A model generated the notes under the pieces. It was given only the letters and a program-made list of their open reading frames with translations, was not told the DNA's origin and made no database searches. The translations under genes were made by a program, and so were the position numbers. Of a DNA stretch of 64,000 nt, positions 47,181-56,033 are shown piece after piece. This DNA is from Sphingomonas sp. 67-36 (lineage in GTDB: Bacteria; Pseudomonadota; Alphaproteobacteria; Sphingomonadales; Sphingomonadaceae): positions 1 through 64,000 of the forward strand of contig MKSU01000032.1 of the NCBI GenBank assembly GCA_001897375.1, read 5' to 3'. How positions within the stretch are numbered: the first letter of the stretch is position 1; every line of letters begins with the position of its first letter.

Positions 47181-47924
47181 ATGGGGTCGCGCCTGATCGC
47201 CGCGCTTGCGGCTTTGTTGCTGGTCATACCGGGCGCCGCGCTCGCCAAGATCAAGGCCGACGAGACATTCGTCTTTCCCGCCGGCAAGCCGGTGCGCATC
47301 ATCTTCTTCCGGCCTGATGTGAAGGTGGGGTCGCTGGGCGTGGGATCGGTCGAAGAACCGAACGCCGACTGGACCGCCGCCGCGCGCGCGAAGCTCACTG
47401 CCGAAGTTGCCGCGAACCAGAAAGCGGCCGGCAACGAGATCGTGTTCATGCCCGAACAGGAAGGCGACAATGCGCAGATCGTCGCCGACTATCAAGCGCT
47501 GTTCCGTGTCGTCGCGGGGGCGATCGCGCAGCACAAGATGTTCCCCGGCGCATCGCTGCCGACCAAGGCGGAACGGTTCGACTGGACGCTCGGCCCCGGC
47601 GCGGCGAAGCTCGGGGAGATCGGCGGCGGGGACTATGCGCTTTTCGTCTCCACCCACGATGCCTATGGCACCGCCGGGCGGAAGGTGGCGCAATTGCTGT
47701 TCGCCGGCATGTTCGGCGGCTTCATCCCGGCGGGCATCCACAGCAGCTATGCCGCGCTGGTCGATCTCAGGACCGGCAATATCGTGTGGTTCAACGTCGA
47801 TCCCGGCTCCGGTGGCGACGTGCGCACCGACGAGGGCGCGACCAAGCGCATCGGCCAGTTGCTCAATAAATTCCCCAGCGCCGCGCCGCACGCCGCCGAA
47901 CCCGCGCCGGCCCCGGCGCAATGA
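47181..47924 (+). CDS. Exported hypothetical protein upstream of an M48 peptidase
   Basis: A 247-residue product with a signal peptide (MGSRLIAALAALLLVIPGAALA). The body includes FVFPAGKPVRIIFFRPDVKVGS, EIVFMPEQEGDN, GGGDYALFVSTHDAYGTAGRKVAQLL and AALVDLRTGNIVWFN. A Pro/Ala-rich tail ends the protein. The pattern resembles uncharacterised sphingomonad envelope proteins. GGGGGAG lies 5 nt before the ATG, and the stop overlaps the M48 gene start (ATGA). Function unknown. Confidence 0.75.
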   Translation: MGSRLIAALAALLLVIPGAALAKIKADETFVFPAGKPVRIIFFRPDVKVGSLGVGSVEEPNADWTAAARAKLTAEVAANQKAAGNEIVFMPEQEGDNAQIVADYQALFRVVAGAIAQHKMFPGASLPTKAERFDWTLGPGAAKLGEIGGGDYALFVSTHDAYGTAGRKVAQLLFAGMFGGFIPAGIHSSYAALVDLRTGNIVWFNVDPGSGGDVRTDEGATKRIGQLLNKFPSAAPHAAEPAPAPAQ

Positions 47925-49090
47925 TCCGCGCGTTCGGCGCCGCGCTGGCGCTGCTCGCGGCGGCGCCAGCGCCGGCGGCGGATCAGGTGACGCCGATCGG
48001 CGCCGGCTGGCAACCCACCGACAAGGACGAGCGCGGCCTGTGGCTGGAGGTGGACGAGCTGGAGCGCAAGCTCAGGACCAGCGCCTTCGTCATGCGTGAT
48101 CCCGCGCTCAACGCCTATGTGCGCGGCGTATTCTGCCGGCTGGTGGGCGAGGCGGCGTGCGCGCCGGTGCGCATCTACATCCTGCGCACGCCGGTGTTCA
48201 ACGCGGGCATGTATCCCACCGGCATGATGGTCATCAATTCCGGCCTATTGCTCAGGATGCGCAGCGAGGCGCAACTCGCGGCGATCCTCGGCCACGAATA
48301 TACCCATTACACCAACCGCCACGTCATCCAGGGCTTCCGCGACCTGAAGCGCAAGACCAGCGTGATGACCTGGCTCGCGCTGGTGCCGGTCGGCGGCTAT
48401 GCGGTCGCGGCGGCGCTGACCGTGGCGCAACTCGGCATGATCGCCTCGGTGTTCACCTTCTCGCGCGGGATGGAGACGGAGGCGGATGCAGGCTCCGTGC
48501 CGCTGATGCAGAAGGCGGGCTATGATCCCGCCGCCGCGTGGCGCGTGTGGGAGCAGCTTCGCGCCGAACAGGACGCGACCGCCGCCGCCCGCCAGCGCAA
48601 GAGCCGCAAGGACGCGGACGGCGGCATGTTCAACACTCACCCGCCGACCGCCGAGCGGCTCGCCGCGCTGAAGGAACTGGCGGCGAAGCACCCGCTCGGG
48701 GGCCCGGCGGACGACGGCGCGGTACGCTATGCCGCCGCGCTGCGCCCGTGGTGGCCGGCGCTGGTGGACGATCAGGTGAAGCTCAACGATTTCGGCGCGA
48801 CCGATTTCGTGCTCGGCAAGCTGGCGGAGGATGGCTGGACGCCCGACCTGCTCTACGCGCGCGGCGAGCTTTACCGCAGCCACGGCGATCTCGCGCAAGC
48901 CGCCGGTTTCTATCGGCAGGCGACCGAAGCGCCCGGCGCGCCGCCGGAGGCGTGGCGCGGGCTGGGGATCGTCGCGCTGCGCTCAGGCGACGAGGACGGC
49001 GGCCGCGCGGCGCTGGGCACCTATCTGAAGCTGAAGCCGGACGCGGCCGATCGCTCGATGATCGCGATGATGGCGGGGGAGACGAATTGA
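47921..49090 (+). CDS. Periplasmic M48 family metallopeptidase with TPR-like tail
   Basis: A 389-residue exported peptidase (signal about 1-20). Zinc site: HEYTH (125-129) with the third ligand in SRGMETEADAGSVPLM (E187). The hydrophobic segment 148-180 sits between the two parts of the active site, as in M48 families. A C-terminal region (about 290-385: LLYARGELYRSHGDLAQAAGFYRQA) looks like TPR. It resembles BepA/LoiP-type proteases that act on outer-membrane protein assembly. It is coupled at both ends to exported unknown proteins. Confidence 0.9.
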   Translation: MIRAFGAALALLAAAPAPAADQVTPIGAGWQPTDKDERGLWLEVDELERKLRTSAFVMRDPALNAYVRGVFCRLVGEAACAPVRIYILRTPVFNAGMYPTGMMVINSGLLLRMRSEAQLAAILGHEYTHYTNRHVIQGFRDLKRKTSVMTWLALVPVGGYAVAAALTVAQLGMIASVFTFSRGMETEADAGSVPLMQKAGYDPAAAWRVWEQLRAEQDATAAARQRKSRKDADGGMFNTHPPTAERLAALKELAAKHPLGGPADDGAVRYAAALRPWWPALVDDQVKLNDFGATDFVLGKLAEDGWTPDLLYARGELYRSHGDLAQAAGFYRQATEAPGAPPEAWRGLGIVALRSGDEDGGRAALGTYLKLKPDAADRSMIAMMAGETN

Positions 49091-49698
49091 TGCGGAAAGT
49101 GGCGATGCTGGCGGCGGCGCTTGCGCTGGTGGCGGCTCCGGCAGGGGCGTACAAGCTGGTCGCGCACGGCGCGCGGGTCGCGGTGGCGAAGTCGGAGATG
49201 ACGATCGACCCGCCGATCGACTGGAACCGCCAGCAATCGCGACCCGGCCGCAATGCGGAGGCGTGGACGCTCGACGGCATCCCGCTCAACGAAGTCACCT
49301 TCTACGGCGGGATCGAGGGCGGCAAGGCGCTGTTCAAAGAAGTTGACAAGAAGAACAAGCCCTTGCCGGTGTTCAAATCCACGATGCTCACCCCGGATGT
49401 GGTGCAGCTTTTCGAGGCCAGTTATCGCATCGCGGGCGGCTCCTCGCTGTTCGAGGTCGGCGCGGTCGAGCCGGCCGAGTTCGCCGGCCACAAGGGCTTC
49501 CGCTTCCGCTATGCCTTCACGCTGGAGGGCGAGGAGGTGAAGCGGCTGGGCGAGGGGGCCGGCGCGGTGGTCGGCGGGAAGTTGTGGCTGATCACCTATG
49601 AGGCGCCCGCGATTCACTATTTCGACCACAATCTCGCCGATTATCGCGCGCTCGTTGCCAGCGCCCGGATTCCGGGGCCGCAGGTGACGGTGGAATAG
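49090..49698 (+). CDS. Exported hypothetical protein after the M48 peptidase
   Basis: A 202-residue product with a signal peptide (MRKVAMLAAALALVAAPAGAYK). The mature part has ARVAVAKSEMTIDPPIDWNRQ, then DGIPLNEVTFYGGIEGGKALF, FRFRYAFTLEGEEVKRLGEG and LWLITYEAPAIHYFDHNLADYRALV, giving a beta-rich impression. Its ATG overlaps the M48 stop (TGATG), so it is probably made with the protease and may be its partner or substrate. Convergent with moaB. Confidence 0.75.
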   Translation: MRKVAMLAAALALVAAPAGAYKLVAHGARVAVAKSEMTIDPPIDWNRQQSRPGRNAEAWTLDGIPLNEVTFYGGIEGGKALFKEVDKKNKPLPVFKSTMLTPDVVQLFEASYRIAGGSSLFEVGAVEPAEFAGHKGFRFRYAFTLEGEEVKRLGEGAGAVVGGKLWLITYEAPAIHYFDHNLADYRALVASARIPGPQVTVE

Positions 49699-49706
49699 CG
49701 GGAACG

Positions 49707-50234
49707 CTACCGCTCGTTCAGCCGGGGCATCAGCTCCACGAAGTTGCAGGGGCGGTGACGGCTGTCGAGCTGGTCCCGGAGGATGCCGTCCCACGCATCC
49801 TTCACCGCGCCGGTCGAGCCGGGCAGCGCGAAGATATAGGTGCCGCGCGCGACGCAGGCGCAGGCGCGCGATTGCACCGTGGAGGTGCCGATCGTCTGGT
49901 AGCTCAGCCAGCGGAACAGCTCGCCGAAGCCGGGGATCATCTTGTCGGCGACCCGCTCGACCGCTTCCGGCGTCACGTCGCGCCCGGTGACGCCGGTGCC
50001 GCCGGTGGTGATGACGCAATCCACCGTATCGTCATCGATCCAGCGGTGGAGCTGCGCGACGAGATCGCCGGCATCGTCGCGCAGGATCGCGCGCTCCGCC
50101 AGCACATGCCCCGCCGCCGTCAGCCGCTCCACCAGCGCATCGCCGGACCGGTCCTCCGCCAGCGTGCGCGTGTCGGACACGGTGAGCACCGCGATGCGCA
50201 CGGGGAGGAAGGGGCGGCTTTCATCGATCGGCAT
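49707..50234 (-). CDS. moaB: Molybdenum cofactor biosynthesis protein MoaB
   Basis: A 175-residue MoaB/MogA-type protein (molybdopterin adenylyltransferase fold). It has [50 protein letters not shown] (the MPT-binding Gly/Thr loop) and [20 protein letters not shown]. The start MPIDESRPF is supported by GAGG upstream. It follows the FkbH-like gene by 11 bp, although the two have no obvious link. Confidence 0.93.
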   Translation of the reverse strand: MPIDESRPFLPVRIAVLTVSDTRTLAEDRSGDALVERLTAAGHVLAERAILRDDAGDLVAQLHRWIDDDTVDCVITTGGTGVTGRDVTPEAVERVADKMIPGFGELFRWLSYQTIGTSTVQSRACACVARGTYIFALPGSTGAVKDAWDGILRDQLDSRHRPCNFVELMPRLNER

Positions 50235-50245
50235 GGTCGGGCGCC

Positions 50246-52072
50246 TCAATCATGCTCGATGGCCATGAAGTTCACGTCGAGAGCGCCCGGCGCATAATCG
50301 CGCCGATAGGTCGAGCTTTCCTCGTCCCGCACGAAGCCGAGCTTCTCCAGCACCGTCTGCGCCGCCTTGTTGCGATCGGTCCGGTGGAAATTGACGCGGA
50401 TCGAGCGGACCGGGCGCGATCCGCGTTTCGCGATATCGCCGAGCATCGCCTGCTCCACGAACTTGCCCTGCACGCGGCAGGAAAGCATGAAATCGTCGAT
50501 CACCAGCTCGTCCGCGCCGTCGTCGAGCGGCTCGCGGTGGACCAGCGCGAAGCCGACGGTGCCGTAGCTGCCGAAGCGATCGGTGCAGGCGATGACATGC
50601 CGCTCCCGCGCGGGATCGGAAAGGATCGCGGCGGTATCCTCGCGCGAATATTTGCGGCCGGAGAAGTTGAGCTGGTTGGTGCGCTGCACCAGCTCGACGA
50701 TCCGGTCGAAATCCTCCTCCCGGTCCGCGCGGATCGACACCGTGATGTCGCAGGAGCGCAGGAAATCCATGTAATTGTCGCCATATTCGGCGGCGGTCTG
50801 GTCGCGCTCGATCGCCTCCTGATACATGCGCCGCCGTGCCCGCGCCTCGGGCGTGCTGGCACCCGCGAGGCGCGGATGGCTAGCGAGGTCGCCGATCGCG
50901 GTTTCCGGCAACGCCTCGACCCCGGCGACCGCCTGCATCACCTCGGCGCGCTCGAACGGATTGTCGTCGACGAACATCACCGTGTCCGCGCCGATGTCGA
51001 TCGCCTTGACGATGCGGTTGACGCTGTCGGACTTCGGCCCCCAGCCGATCTGCGGATAGACGAGATATTCCGTCAGCCCCAGCTCATCGAGCTTCCGCAT
51101 CGCATCGTCGGGAGCGTTCTTGCTGGCGACCGAGAGCAGGATGCCCCGGCTGTCGAGCGCGCGGAACAGGTCGAGAAGACCGCCGACCGGCGTGACCGCG
51201 CCTTCCAGCAGAACGCCGCGCCACAATGTGTTGTCGAGATCGAAGATGACGAGCTTGGCGGGCTTGCGGGGCGCGTCGGACGTTTCCGGCGCGGCCGCCG
51301 CGCGCGGCGCGCTGACGCCGAGATCGAGGCGGTGGAAGACGAGGTGCGCCTGCGCATCGTCCTCCGGCGTGATGGCGATGTTGAACGGCAGACCGGATTC
51401 GAAGATCGCCCGCATCGGCGCGACGTCTATCTCCACCGCCGAGAAGCCGGGCGCGAAGTCGAGCCGGGCGAAGGCGGGGGGCGGGAACTGGTCCGCCGAG
51501 AGGCTGCGGCGGATGCGGAGCTTGTCCACCGACACCGAGAGGATGGCCGATATCGTCTCGTCGCCGGGATTGGTCACCTCCGCCACGAAAACGTCCGGGC
51601 GGAGCGCGGGCGCGGTCGTTCGCTCGATGCGGCGGGCGATCTTCTTGTGCAGCGCCTCGTTCGCCGTCAGCCAGCGTTCCTGCCGGCTGGCGCGCCAGAT
51701 CAGCCGCCCGACCCGCGTAACCGGCTGGGCCAGCCGCGTCAGGATCGCCTCGTAGCGATCGACGACATTGGCCGACAGCATCGCCGCATTGCCCTGCGCC
51801 TCCAGCTTCGCCCATTTGCGGAAGCGGATTTCGGCGGCGGCCCCGTGCCCGGCGCTATGGTTGGGAACGACCCCGTCGACGAAGCGCCGGCATTTGAGCG
51901 CGGGGGTCGCCTCGAACAGGTCGCAACTCTGGTAGCAGGCGGGCGGGGCGCATTCGACGCAATGCTCGCCCCATGCCAGCAGCGCCCGATGCGACAGCCG
52001 GGGACCCTGGGGCGCATAAGGTTGCAATGCGATCGGCGCATGGCGTGGAGGAGAAAATTCGAACTGGAACAT
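50246..52072 (-). CDS. FkbH-like HAD-IIIC/GNAT protein with N-terminal Cys cluster
   Basis: A 608-residue protein. Residues 1-65 carry five Cys in order C38-x2-C41-x4-C46-x3-C50-x10-C61. A beta-rich region (about 130-260) follows. The HAD-IIIC core has [17 protein letters not shown] (about 273-289), [15 protein letters not shown] and [16 protein letters not shown]-terminal GNAT-like acyltransferase (about 440-600) ends [13 protein letters not shown]. FkbH proteins load glyceryl or other acyl units from phospho-intermediates onto carriers or sugars. Next to a polysaccharide deacetylase gene, it probably acts in surface-glycan or lipid modification. The Cys cluster could bind metal. Confidence 0.85.
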   Translation of the reverse strand: MFQFEFSPPRHAPIALQPYAPQGPRLSHRALLAWGEHCVECAPPACYQSCDLFEATPALKCRRFVDGVVPNHSAGHGAAAEIRFRKWAKLEAQGNAAMLSANVVDRYEAILTRLAQPVTRVGRLIWRASRQERWLTANEALHKKIARRIERTTAPALRPDVFVAEVTNPGDETISAILSVSVDKLRIRRSLSADQFPPPAFARLDFAPGFSAVEIDVAPMRAIFESGLPFNIAITPEDDAQAHLVFHRLDLGVSAPRAAAAPETSDAPRKPAKLVIFDLDNTLWRGVLLEGAVTPVGGLLDLFRALDSRGILLSVASKNAPDDAMRKLDELGLTEYLVYPQIGWGPKSDSVNRIVKAIDIGADTVMFVDDNPFERAEVMQAVAGVEALPETAIGDLASHPRLAGASTPEARARRRMYQEAIERDQTAAEYGDNYMDFLRSCDITVSIRADREEDFDRIVELVQRTNQLNFSGRKYSREDTAAILSDPARERHVIACTDRFGSYGTVGFALVHREPLDDGADELVIDDFMLSCRVQGKFVEQAMLGDIAKRGSRPVRSIRVNFHRTDRNKAAQTVLEKLGFVRDEESSTYRRDYAPGALDVNFMAIEHD

Positions 52073-52087
52073 TCCCTGTCCTTACTC

Positions 52088-52114
52088 GCCAGACCTTACC
52101 GGCCAGACCTTACC
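52088..52114. repeat. Tandem 13-mer direct repeat before the FkbH-like gene
   Basis: gccagaccttacc occurs at 52088-52100 and again at 52102-52114, one base apart, with part of a third unit (ccttactc) alongside. It lies 16-42 bp upstream of the fkbH-like ATG, in the 162-bp gap to the deacetylase gene. Two closely spaced identical units are consistent with a direct-repeat regulator site, or with slippage. Confidence 0.5.
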
Positions 52115-52234
52115 AGATCGTCTGCCGCACGGCCGCCGCTATATGGGGGCGGACCGGCGCGGTGCCAGTGCGGACACGCCTTTAAGTCCTTCGCTGGCGT
52201 GGGGAAAGGCGAACGGGACGAAGCGATCCGCCGA

Positions 52235-53029
52235 TCACGCCCTGCCGAGCGCGCCGCGCACCATGCGCTTCGCCCGGATCGCGGCGGGGAGCCATGCGAA
52301 CGCCCCCTCGGCCTTGAGCCTGAACAGGTCCATCGGATCATGCGCGTCCACGGCGGTTCGCCCGCGCAGAAGCCCGCCGCCAGCGGGAGGCACGTCCTCC
52401 GGCAGGATCGAATAGACGAAGCGATAGCCGGCCGCCTTCGCGTCATCGAGCGTCGGGTCGTCATGGTCGCCATAGGGGAAGGCGAGCGTGTCGATCGGGC
52501 CGCCGAACAATTCCTCCAGCGCCGCGCGGGAATCGCGCAATTCCCGCAAGCGACCGGCGCGATCGAGCCGGGAGAGGCGCGGATGCGACACGGTGTGCGA
52601 GCCGAAGCGGAACAGCTCTTTCGGCAGCGAGCGGAGCGCGGCGGCGTCCATCACACGCTCGGCGCGGTCCGCGTCGGTTTCCATCTGCCACCCCGGCGTC
52701 TGCCCAAGCCAGCCGGTCGGCACGAAGATCGTCGTGGGGATATTGTGCTTCCGCAGCGCCGGCAGGGCATGATCCATGACCGACTGGAAGGCGTCGTCGA
52801 ACGTCACCGCGACGTTAAGACGGCGGGGATCGAGCGGCCCTTCGTGATCGGCCGGGACGATGTTCGCGTTCGCCGCCAGCCACGCCATGTGCCGATCGAA
52901 CAGCGCTGCGTCGGCGGCGGGCACCGCATGGTAATAGAGAATGGTGAGGCGCGGTCGGGAAGGGCGCAGCCGGCGCGTCGCGCTCCAGCCGCGCGCGATC
53001 GCCGTTTTCAATTTTCCACCGATCGGCAT
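52235..53029 (-). CDS. Polysaccharide deacetylase family (CE4-like) protein
   Basis: A 264-residue NodB-homology protein. It has the opening ILYYHAVP, catalytic Asp pair VAVTFDDAF (about 74-82), metal-binding SHTVSHPRL (HxxxH, about 144-152), and later FPYGDHDD. It should remove N-acetyl groups from an extracellular or membrane-linked polysaccharide, possibly exopolysaccharide or an undecaprenyl-linked sugar. No clear signal peptide is visible; the N-terminus is basic (KLKTAIARGWSATRRLRPSR). It lies upstream of the FkbH-like gene on the same strand. Confidence 0.88.
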   Translation of the reverse strand: MPIGGKLKTAIARGWSATRRLRPSRPRLTILYYHAVPAADAALFDRHMAWLAANANIVPADHEGPLDPRRLNVAVTFDDAFQSVMDHALPALRKHNIPTTIFVPTGWLGQTPGWQMETDADRAERVMDAAALRSLPKELFRFGSHTVSHPRLSRLDRAGRLRELRDSRAALEELFGGPIDTLAFPYGDHDDPTLDDAKAAGYRFVYSILPEDVPPAGGGLLRGRTAVDAHDPMDLFRLKAEGAFAWLPAAIRAKRMVRGALGRA

Positions 53030-53146
53030 CCGGCCCTCTGTCTTGCGCTTTACCGCGCGTATTTTAGGAGCAAAGATCGCGTTCTTCTATATGGTTGAAC
53101 CGAATAATTCGATCGGGACGGACCCGCACGAAAGGGGAAGATGACA

Positions 53147-54979
53147 ATGCTCAAGCCGCTTTGGCTGCACGCCGCAGCCGCGATCGCGTTCACCGTGCCG
53201 ATGCAGACGTTCGCCGAGGCGCAGCCAGCGCAGGCGGCCCCGGCGGCGAGCGAGGATGCGCGGCTCTATGCCTTCCTCGATCAGGAATTCGCCGAGGAAC
53301 TGCGCCAGCGGCCGCAACTCGCGACGCAGCTCGGCTCGAAGGAGGGCGAGGACCGGCTCGACGACATCAGCGACGCGGCGCAGCTTCGGCGGCTGGAATG
53401 GCGCCGCGCCAGCGTCGCGCGGATGAAGGCGCGGTTCGATCGGACGAAGCTCTCGCCCACGGGGCAGACCAATTACGACATCTGGGCGCTGGAGCTGGAT
53501 CGCGCCGAGCTGACCTATCGCTTCCGGCAATATGCGCCGCCATTCTATTCGTTCCTCTATTCGGTCCATTCGCGGCTGCCCGATTTCCTCATCAACACGC
53601 ACAATGTGCAGGATGCCGCCGACATGCGCGCCTATGCGGCGCGCCTGCGCGCGATGCCGGCGGTGCTGGACGAGGCGATCGCGCAGAGCCGCGCGTCCGA
53701 CGCGAAGGGCATCCGCGCGCCGAAGTTCGAGATCGAGCGCGTGATCGCGGGCAGCCGCGCGATCGTCTCCGGCGCGCCGTTCGACGGCGGCCCCGTCTCG
53801 CCGCTATGGGCGGACGCGCAGGCCAAGGTCGGCAAGCTCCAGACCGGCGGGAAGGTGACGCAGGCCGAGGCCGACGCGCTGCTCGCCGATACGCGCGCCG
53901 CGCTGCTGTCGATCAAGCCCGCCTATGAGCGCGTCATCGCCTGGGCGCAGGGCGACCTGCCGACCGCGCCGAGCGGCCGCGTCGGCGCCGTCTCGCTGCC
54001 CGGCGGGGCGGAATGGTATGCCGCCGCCCTGAAGCTCAACACCACCACGGACCTTACCGCCGAGCAGATCCACCAGACCGGGCTGAGCGAGGTCAAGCGG
54101 ATCGAGGGCGAGCAGGATGCGCTGGCCCGCAAGGCCGGCTTCGCGGACCGGATCGCTTATTATGCCGATCGCGAGAAGCGCAATCCGCCGCAGTCGTGGA
54201 CCGACGCGCTCCGTGCCGAATATCTGCGCAACGCCAACGCCGCCATCGCCCGCAACCGCACCCTGCTGCCCAAATTCTTCGGCGTCCTGCCGGAATATCG
54301 CATGGAAGTGGTGCGCGAGCCGTCGTTCAGCGAGGTCGCGGGCGGGGCCGCCCATGCGGCGGGGCCGAGCCGCGACGGCGCGCGGCCGGGCCGCGTCTAT
54401 GTCCACCTGCTCGGCGACACCAGCGATCCCGCGCCCGACGCGACGATCGACCTGATGTGCCATGAGGGCGTCCCCGGCCATGTCATGCAGGGCGACATCC
54501 AGGTGCGCCAGAGCGCCGGGCCGAAGTTCCGCCAGTCCGCGCGCTACGTCGCGTTCGGCGAGGGCTGGGCGCTCTATGCCGAGGCATTGTGCAAGGAGAT
54601 GGGCGCCTATCCCGATGTCGCGAGCGACTTCATGCGGCTGGAGGCGGAGCTGTTCCGCGCGGCGCGGCTGGTGGTGGATACCGGCATCCACGCCAAGGGC
54701 TGGACCGAGGATCAGGCCGTCGCTTACATGATCGCCTCGGGGCGCGCATCGCCCGATCAGGCCCGCTCAGAGGTCCGCCGCTACATCACGCTGCCGGGTC
54801 AGGCGACGGGCTACAAGATCGGCATGCTCAAGATCGTGGAATTGCGCCGCAAGGCGGAACGCGAGCTTGGCCCGAAGTTCGACATCAAGGCGTTCCACGA
54901 CCTGCTGATCGGCTCCGGCTCGCTGCCGCTCTCGATCCTGGAACGGCAGGTCGATGCGTGGATCGCCGCGCATAAATGA
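53147..54979 (+). CDS. DUF885 family secreted metallopeptidase-like protein
   Basis: A 610-residue exported protein (signal LKPLWLHAAAAIAFTVPMQTFAEA). The family motif HEGVPGHVMQ is present, with the His near residue 439, followed by GEGWALYAEALCKEMG, which together resemble an M1/M32-like HExxH-type variant. DUF885 members are zinc peptidase-like, some acting on dipeptides or cell-wall peptides. ATG 53147 is preferred because AAGGGG is about 9 nt upstream; an ATG two codons earlier is too close to it. It runs divergently from the deacetylase gene. Confidence 0.85.
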   Translation: MLKPLWLHAAAAIAFTVPMQTFAEAQPAQAAPAASEDARLYAFLDQEFAEELRQRPQLATQLGSKEGEDRLDDISDAAQLRRLEWRRASVARMKARFDRTKLSPTGQTNYDIWALELDRAELTYRFRQYAPPFYSFLYSVHSRLPDFLINTHNVQDAADMRAYAARLRAMPAVLDEAIAQSRASDAKGIRAPKFEIERVIAGSRAIVSGAPFDGGPVSPLWADAQAKVGKLQTGGKVTQAEADALLADTRAALLSIKPAYERVIAWAQGDLPTAPSGRVGAVSLPGGAEWYAAALKLNTTTDLTAEQIHQTGLSEVKRIEGEQDALARKAGFADRIAYYADREKRNPPQSWTDALRAEYLRNANAAIARNRTLLPKFFGVLPEYRMEVVREPSFSEVAGGAAHAAGPSRDGARPGRVYVHLLGDTSDPAPDATIDLMCHEGVPGHVMQGDIQVRQSAGPKFRQSARYVAFGEGWALYAEALCKEMGAYPDVASDFMRLEAELFRAARLVVDTGIHAKGWTEDQAVAYMIASGRASPDQARSEVRRYITLPGQATGYKIGMLKIVELRRKAERELGPKFDIKAFHDLLIGSGSLPLSILERQVDAWIAAHK

Positions 54980-55111
54980 GGGATCGCAGGCGCTCGTTTG
55001 CGTGACGGGGCGCCGCCCAGCGACGGAGAAATCCGCGTCACCGCGCTGGCCCGGAGTGTCGCGGCGGGCGTGGCTCAGCCCACGCCCGCGGTTCTTCCTT
55101 TTGTGCGGGAA

Positions 55112-55188
55112 TGGCGCGCCCGGCAGGATTCGAACCTGCGGCCCCAAGCTTAGAAGGCTCGTGCTCTATCCAACTGAGCTACGGGCGC
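55112..55188 (-). tRNA. tRNA-Arg (TCT)
   Basis: A 77-nt cloverleaf on the minus strand with acceptor GCGCCCG/CGGGCGC, discriminator G, encoded CCA, and anticodon TCT in the loop CTTCTAA between arms cgagc and gcttg. The T loop is ttcgaat. It is divergent from yhhQ. Confidence 0.93.
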
Positions 55189-55248
55189 GCACGCGGATGC
55201 GCCTAGCGCGGATTGCGGGCGGGCGAAACTGGTTGCATCATCGCGATC

Positions 55249-55998
55249 ATGGACGGGGACGAGGACCAGCCGCTGCGGGCGGTGGATGCGCAAGCGGTGG
55301 CCGGGGGCCATTTCCGCTATTTCGATTTCGTGATGGCGGCGTTCGTCACCATCCTGCTGCTGTCGAACGTGATCGGCGCGGGCAAGCGCGCGGTGATCGA
55401 CCTGCCGGGAATCGGGCCGTGGCCGTTCGGCGCGGGGATCTTGTTCTTCCCGGTGAGCTATGTGCTCGGTGACGTGCTGACCGAGGTATATGGCTATGCC
55501 CGCGCGCGGCGCTGCATCTGGGCGGGCTTCGGCGCGATGATCTTCATGGTGTTCATGTCATGGGTGGTGGTCGCGCTGCCGCCGGACGCCGGCTGGACCG
55601 GGCAGGCCGCCTATGAAAGCGTGTTCGGGCAGGTGCCGCGCATCGTCGCGGCGTCGATCTGCGCCTTCTGGGCCGGCGAGTTCGCCAACAGCTTCGTCCT
55701 CGCCAAGATGAAGATCTGGACCGAGGGCAAATACCTCTGGACCCGCACGATCGGCAGCACCGTGGTGGGGCAGGGGGTGGACAGCCTGATCTTCTACCCG
55801 CTCGCCTTCTTCGGCGCGCCGGACTGGCCGGTCCATGCGATGCTGCTGGTGATGGTGAGCCAGTTCGTGCTCAAGGTATCGTGGGAGGTGCTGCTGACGC
55901 CGTTCACCTACGCGGTGGTCGGCTTCCTGAAACGGCGCGAGGGCGTGGACGTGTACGACCGCCACACCGATTTCACGCCGTTCCGGGCGAAGGTTTGA
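55249..55998 (+). CDS. yhhQ: Queuosine precursor transporter YhhQ
   Basis: A 249-residue membrane protein of the YhhQ (VUT) family, which imports 7-deazaguanine precursors preQ0/preQ1 for queuosine tRNA modification. Six or so helices are visible: AFVTILLLSNVIGAGKRAVI, PFGAGILFFPVSYVLGDVLTEVYGYARAR (the family's DVLTEVYG signature), ASICAFWAGEFANSFVLAKMK and TIGSTVVGQGVDSLIFYPLAFFG. MDGDEDQ is taken as start; an upstream ATG extends into tRNA-side sequence. No preQ1 riboswitch is recognisable upstream. Confidence 0.93.
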   Translation: MDGDEDQPLRAVDAQAVAGGHFRYFDFVMAAFVTILLLSNVIGAGKRAVIDLPGIGPWPFGAGILFFPVSYVLGDVLTEVYGYARARRCIWAGFGAMIFMVFMSWVVVALPPDAGWTGQAAYESVFGQVPRIVAASICAFWAGEFANSFVLAKMKIWTEGKYLWTRTIGSTVVGQGVDSLIFYPLAFFGAPDWPVHAMLLVMVSQFVLKVSWEVLLTPFTYAVVGFLKRREGVDVYDRHTDFTPFRAKV

Positions 55999-56033
55999 GC
56001 GAAGGGGAGAGGGGTTCCTCTCCCCCGCGCCGA

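Noticed and set aside
45549..47921. A 790-codon minus-strand open frame across gatB
   Set aside because: Shadow of gatB and the next gene in another frame; the composition is Arg/His/Gln-rich and no family is visible.
55191..55248. Possible preQ1 riboswitch before yhhQ
   Set aside because: The 58-bp leader lacks the conserved preQ1 loop and A-rich tail; no stem pairing of the right form was found.
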